50,369 nt of DNA. Origin: Halomonas ramblicola. GTDB taxonomy: Bacteria; Pseudomonadota; Gammaproteobacteria; Pseudomonadales; Halomonadaceae. Location: positions 110,566 to 160,934 of the forward strand of contig NZ_JAUFPL010000017.1 in the NCBI RefSeq assembly GCF_030409215.1, given 5' to 3'. Below, one piece after another: positions 46,917-50,369 of this stretch. The first letter of the stretch is position 1; every line of letters starts with the position of its first letter. Below the pieces are notes generated by a model, which did no database searches, was not told the DNA's origin, and saw only the letters and a list, made by a program, of their open reading frames with translations. The translations under genes were made by a program, and so were the position numbers.

Positions 46917-49900
46917 TTATCGATCCTCGATGATACGCGGGTTACCGGAACGGCTGAAGGTGTAGACCAGGTCCACCGCCTGGGCGGCGCCTGAGACCGC
47001 CTCCAGGTAGAGGCTGCGCCACAGGTTGTAGCGCAGGGTCAGCTCGGCGATGGGCGAAAACACGCCGACGCCGTAGCTCACCTCCAGGTCCTCGGTGAGC
47101 TGGCCGCTCACCACCACCTGGCTGTCCTCGCCGCTGCCGGCGGTCTCCAGGGCCAGGTCGGAGACGCCGAAGGCCTCGCCGATGGCCCCCACCGCCCCGC
47201 CGGTGCGGCCCAGGGTCAGGCCGATCAGTGCCGAAGTCAGGGCGCCGTCGGCGTCGCTGTCATTGGGGGCGCGGCCGCGCAGCAGGTAGGAGAGCGCCAG
47301 GGCCTCCTCCATGGCGGGTTCGGAGAAGACCCGCAGCCGGGGTTCGGCGGCGCTGCCGGTGACCCGGAGGCCGGCGATCACCTCATCCTGGGTGGCGGCG
47401 GGGTTGCGTATCGCCTCGAAGTTCAGCAGCGGCTGGTCCGGTGGACCGCTGAACAACAGCTGCCCCTCGCGGATCAGCAGGTCCTGGCCGTAGGCGCGGA
47501 AGCGTCCGTCCACCAGGCTGACGTCACCGAACAGCTGCACCGGGCCGCCGCCCTGGCGCACTTCCAGGCCGCCCGACAGGCCGGACTCCAGGCCATAGGC
47601 GGTGAGCTGCATGTCGGGTCCCAGGCGCAGGTCGATCCTCACGTCCAAGGCCATGCCCGCCTCGGCCAGCGCCTGGGCGGTGTCCTCGCCGGCGCCCTCT
47701 TCCCGGGCATCGGCGCGCTGTGCCTCGCGGCGGGCACGCTCCTCGTCGCGGCGGGTGATGATGACCTCGTCGGGACTCGGAGCGACCGCCGAGGGCGGGA
47801 GCTCGCCGATCTCGAGCCGGGCCCAGGGCACCTGGACGTCGCCCCGCACCCGCAGCCGCTCGGGACTGATGCGGATCGCCAGCTCCGGCGCCACCCGCAG
47901 CCGGCCGAACTCGGGCATCACCACCAGCAACGGCCGCTCGCGACCCTCGAGGTCCACCGCGATGCGCCAGTCGTCGGTGCTCGGCCAGGCGGCATCGCCG
48001 GTAATGTCCAGGCGTCCCTCCTCGGCCGCGATGAAGCCATCGATGATGCCCCGGTCGCCGTCGAGGCTCACGCTCACCTCGCCGTCGCGGACCTCGACGG
48101 GAACCTCGGCCCCGCGTACCCGCAGCCCCCCCAGCGTCAGCCGGCCATCGAGGGCCGGCACCGCCATGTCGCCGCCGATGTCGACGTCGCCGTCCAACCG
48201 CCCTTCCAGGGTCTCCATGCCGGTAACCAGGGTGCGGTAGCGATCGAGCCGGAAGCCGTCGAGGGTGAGGTTGCCGTCCAGGCGGCCGGCCCCGGCGGGA
48301 TCGTCGATGCGCAGTGCCAGGGCCAGGTCGCCGGCCTCGGCCAGGGCGAGGCGCAGCGCCACATCGGCGGCGCCCGGGTCGGCGACGACCTCGGCGGTCA
48401 AGCGCGACGCGGGCAACGACCAGGGCTGGCCATAGGCGTCCTGCCCGGCCAGTTCCAGCTGGCTCTCCAAGTCCAGCTCGGCTCGCCAGTCGGCGCCACC
48501 CTGTCGCCAGGAGGCGAGCAACGCCAGCTGGGTGTCGCCGGCCAGCGACCACGCCTCGGGGACCCAGGGCTCGAGCAGCGACATGGGCAGGTCGCGCACG
48601 GTCAGCCGGGCCTCGCCGCTCTCGGCGGAAGCCTGGAGCTCGTCCTCCAGGCACAGGGTTCCCCCCTGCTGGCGGCGCAGGCAGAACGGCGCCAGGCGCA
48701 GACGGGCGGCGGGCAGGTTGGCGCTGAAGTCCAGCGCCTCGGCCAGGCGCAGGTCGCCGTACTCGGTGTCGACCTCCAGCGGCGTCAACCGCCCGCGATA
48801 GGTCTCGCGGGCGGCATCCAGGCCACCCTCCAGGGCCAGGGCGGCACGGCTCAGCGGCATGGCCTCGGGGGCCTGCGCCTCGAGGGTCAGGCGATGGTCG
48901 GAGAGGCGCCCGTCCAGCACCAGGGCGACGCTGTCCAGGCGCTGGCCGCCGCCGACCAGTCCCTCCAGGTCGAGGCGCGCGTCGAGGTTCGGGTCCTCCA
49001 GGCCGCTGACCTCGCCGGCCAGGCGCAGCCGGGCCAGGCGATTGTCGGCGAACGCCAGGCGATCCCCGGCGAGGCTCAGATCGAGGCGCGGCGCCTGCAG
49101 GCTGCCGTCGGCCGCGAAGCGCCCCGAGAGGTTGCCGTCCAGGGCCTCGTGCAGGCTCTCCAGGGCCGGCATGTCGAGGCGCCCTTCCAGGTCGATGGTC
49201 GGCTCGCTGACCGTCCCCGCCAGCTCGAGGCGGTTCTCGCCCTGGCGGAAATCCAGTGCGTCGATGTTCCAGCGCATGTCGCTGTCGCCGGTCAGGCGGG
49301 CCCGCAACGACAGCGGCAGGTCCTGCAGTTCGCCGTCGATGGCCAGCCGGGGGACCGCCAGCGACCAACCCCCCGTCTCCTGGGTGAAGTGCGCCTCGAG
49401 ATCGCCTTCCAGTCGTCCCCGGATGCCCTCCACGAAACGGCCGGGATCGAACCGGTCGAGGCGTGCCGCGGCCTCGACCTCCAGGGCCTCCGCCCAGTCC
49501 ACGCGCCCCCGAGTGACGACGGAAGCATCGCCGAGGGTCACCGCCAGTGGGTTCCAGGCGAAATGCCGCAGGTCGCCGCCGCCAGTCAGCGCCACGCGAC
49601 CATAGGGCAGCTCGGGCCCCTCCGCCATCAACGAGGCGGCGACCCGATAGTCCGCCAGGCTGCCCTCCAGGCGCAGCGCCAGGTCCTCCACCAGCCAGGG
49701 CCCTGCAGCGACCTCTTCGCCCTCGTCGCCTTGCGTCGGCGGGCTGCCCGGCAGCGGCCACTGCACCAGGTCGCTGGCCAGGGAGGCGCTGAACGGCAGG
49801 TCGGGCTCGAGGGCGTCCAGGCGGGCATCGAGGCCCGCCGTGACCGGGCCCTCCAGATCCAGGCGCACCACCAGGTCGGCCAGACTGCCGTCGAGGGCCA

Positions 49901-50369
49901 GGTCGAGACGCTGACCGGCCAGTTCGGGGAAGCGATCGGGCAGCCACAGCGCCATCTCCAGGCGCATCCGCAGGGGATAGTCGTCGCGCAGTGCCACCTC
50001 GGCCTCGAGACGCGCGTCGGCATCGCGATTCGACACCTCCAGGGGGCGCACCTCGACCCGATGCCCGGCGGCGAACAGGGCCAGCGCCAGGCGTTCGACG
50101 CCGTAGTCGAAGGCGCCCTCCACGGCGCTGTCCTCGACCAGCAGCTCCGGCACCTCGACGCGCAGCGGCAGGGCGATCTCGGGCAGCTCCCGGCGGGGGC
50201 GCTCGGCGAGCGGTACGGCGGCCAGGCCCCGGGCCTCGGCGGCGACCTCCTCGGGTAGTGGCGAGCGCGCGGCGATGGCCGCATCGATCGCCTCCGCGGC
50301 GAGCCGTGGCCCCTCGACGTCCGACTCGCCCAGGGCGAGTCGGGTCCCCGGCGACAGCGGTAACCGCAG
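46917..50369 (-). CDS. tamB: Translocation and assembly module protein TamB (5' end missing)
   Basis: At least 1150 codons are present and the frame stays open to the right edge at 50369, so the start is outside the window. The long body of beta-rich, low-cysteine repeats (many LDGRL and [13 protein letters not shown] segments) and the C-terminal DUF490 domain ([40 protein letters not shown]) identify TamB. It is an inner-membrane-anchored periplasm-spanning protein that works with TamA in assembling autotransporters and in lipid transport to the outer membrane. A tamA partner would be expected just beyond the right edge. The stop is a TAA at 46917-46919. Confidence 0.92.
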   Translation of the reverse strand: MRLPLSPGTRLALGESDVEGPRLAAEAIDAAIAARSPLPEEVAAEARGLAAVPLAERPRRELPEIALPLRVEVPELLVEDSAVEGAFDYGVERLALALFAAGHRVEVRPLEVSNRDADARLEAEVALRDDYPLRMRLEMALWLPDRFPELAGQRLDLALDGSLADLVVRLDLEGPVTAGLDARLDALEPDLPFSASLASDLVQWPLPGSPPTQGDEGEEVAAGPWLVEDLALRLEGSLADYRVAASLMAEGPELPYGRVALTGGGDLRHFAWNPLAVTLGDASVVTRGRVDWAEALEVEAAARLDRFDPGRFVEGIRGRLEGDLEAHFTQETGGWSLAVPRLAIDGELQDLPLSLRARLTGDSDMRWNIDALDFRQGENRLELAGTVSEPTIDLEGRLDMPALESLHEALDGNLSGRFAADGSLQAPRLDLSLAGDRLAFADNRLARLRLAGEVSGLEDPNLDARLDLEGLVGGGQRLDSVALVLDGRLSDHRLTLEAQAPEAMPLSRAALALEGGLDAARETYRGRLTPLEVDTEYGDLRLAEALDFSANLPAARLRLAPFCLRRQQGGTLCLEDELQASAESGEARLTVRDLPMSLLEPWVPEAWSLAGDTQLALLASWRQGGADWRAELDLESQLELAGQDAYGQPWSLPASRLTAEVVADPGAADVALRLALAEAGDLALALRIDDPAGAGRLDGNLTLDGFRLDRYRTLVTGMETLEGRLDGDVDIGGDMAVPALDGRLTLGGLRVRGAEVPVEVRDGEVSVSLDGDRGIIDGFIAAEEGRLDITGDAAWPSTDDWRIAVDLEGRERPLLVVMPEFGRLRVAPELAIRISPERLRVRGDVQVPWARLEIGELPPSAVAPSPDEVIITRRDEERARREAQRADAREEGAGEDTAQALAEAGMALDVRIDLRLGPDMQLTAYGLESGLSGGLEVRQGGGPVQLFGDVSLVDGRFRAYGQDLLIREGQLLFSGPPDQPLLNFEAIRNPAATQDEVIAGLRVTGSAAEPRLRVFSEPAMEEALALSYLLRGRAPNDSDADGALTSALIGLTLGRTGGAVGAIGEAFGVSDLALETAGSGEDSQVVVSGQLTEDLEVSYGVGVFSPIAELTLRYNLWRSLYLEAVSGAAQAVDLVYTFSRSGNPRIIEDR

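Overview
The window looks like chromosomal DNA from a moderately halophilic gammaproteobacterium, most likely Halomonas or a close relative (Halomonadaceae). It is very GC-rich with strong third-position GC bias. It carries a complete ectABC ectoine operon, and its gene content and order (yccA-tusDCBE, Zur-family regulator, TamB, MsrA, YidD) are gammaproteobacterial. I see no rRNA, tRNA, CRISPR array or insertion sequence. About 49 conventional protein genes cover nearly all of it, and no gap between features exceeds about 280 bases.

Layout. 1-3358 (+): a Nudix hydrolase, a YccA-type membrane protein, the tRNA 2-thiouridine sulfur relay tusDCB-tusE and acyl-carrier-protein phosphodiesterase acpH. 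3345-5663 (-): a DUF1244 gene, moaB and moeA, with an 85-bp tandem array between moaB and moeA. 5929-14192 (-) plus fdhD (+): a full respiratory formate dehydrogenase locus. It encodes a periplasmic molybdo-/tungsto-alpha subunit, a ferredoxin-like beta subunit, a cytochrome b gamma subunit, a small twin-arginine protein, a TorD-like chaperone, a four-cluster ferredoxin protein, DUF3306 and DUF3305. 15132-19703: an XRE-cupin regulator, a class II HDAC-family deacetylase and a divergent Pat-type protein acetyltransferase. 19728-25000: pdxH, DUF2069, wrbA-like, gamma-glutamylcyclotransferase, smrA, DUF934 and sulfite reductase. 25106-31069: MATE exporter, metH, nfuA. 31088-34392: a KfrA-like coiled-coil protein divergent from a tyrosine recombinase, then sufE and a ribbon-helix-helix protein. 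34485-39863 (-): DJ-1/PfpI, yidD, hisI, zur, and a triad of ATP-grasp ligase, seven-TM inactive transglutaminase and aspartic-protease-like lipoprotein. 40116-42572 (-): ectC, ectB, ectA. 42854-50369: gor, carbonic anhydrase, a decayed M24 peptidase fragment, yheT, msrA and the 3' two thirds or more of tamB, which runs off the right edge.

How the parts fit. Molybdopterin assembly (moaB, moeA), FdhD sulfuration and the accessory proteins all serve the molybdenum/tungsten formate dehydrogenase that sits between them. Iron-sulfur supply (nfuA, sufE), sulfite reduction, B12-dependent methionine synthesis and the Tus relay make sulfur metabolism a recurring theme. Gor and MsrA give redox protection, and EctABC gives osmoprotection.

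The most unusual structure is the moaB-moeA junction. Three 85-bp tandem units each encode the same 30-residue mini-ORF. Each mini-ORF overlaps its neighbour by exactly eight bases (ATGGCTGA), so moaB, the three mini-ORFs and moeA form an unbroken chain of overlapping stop and start codons.
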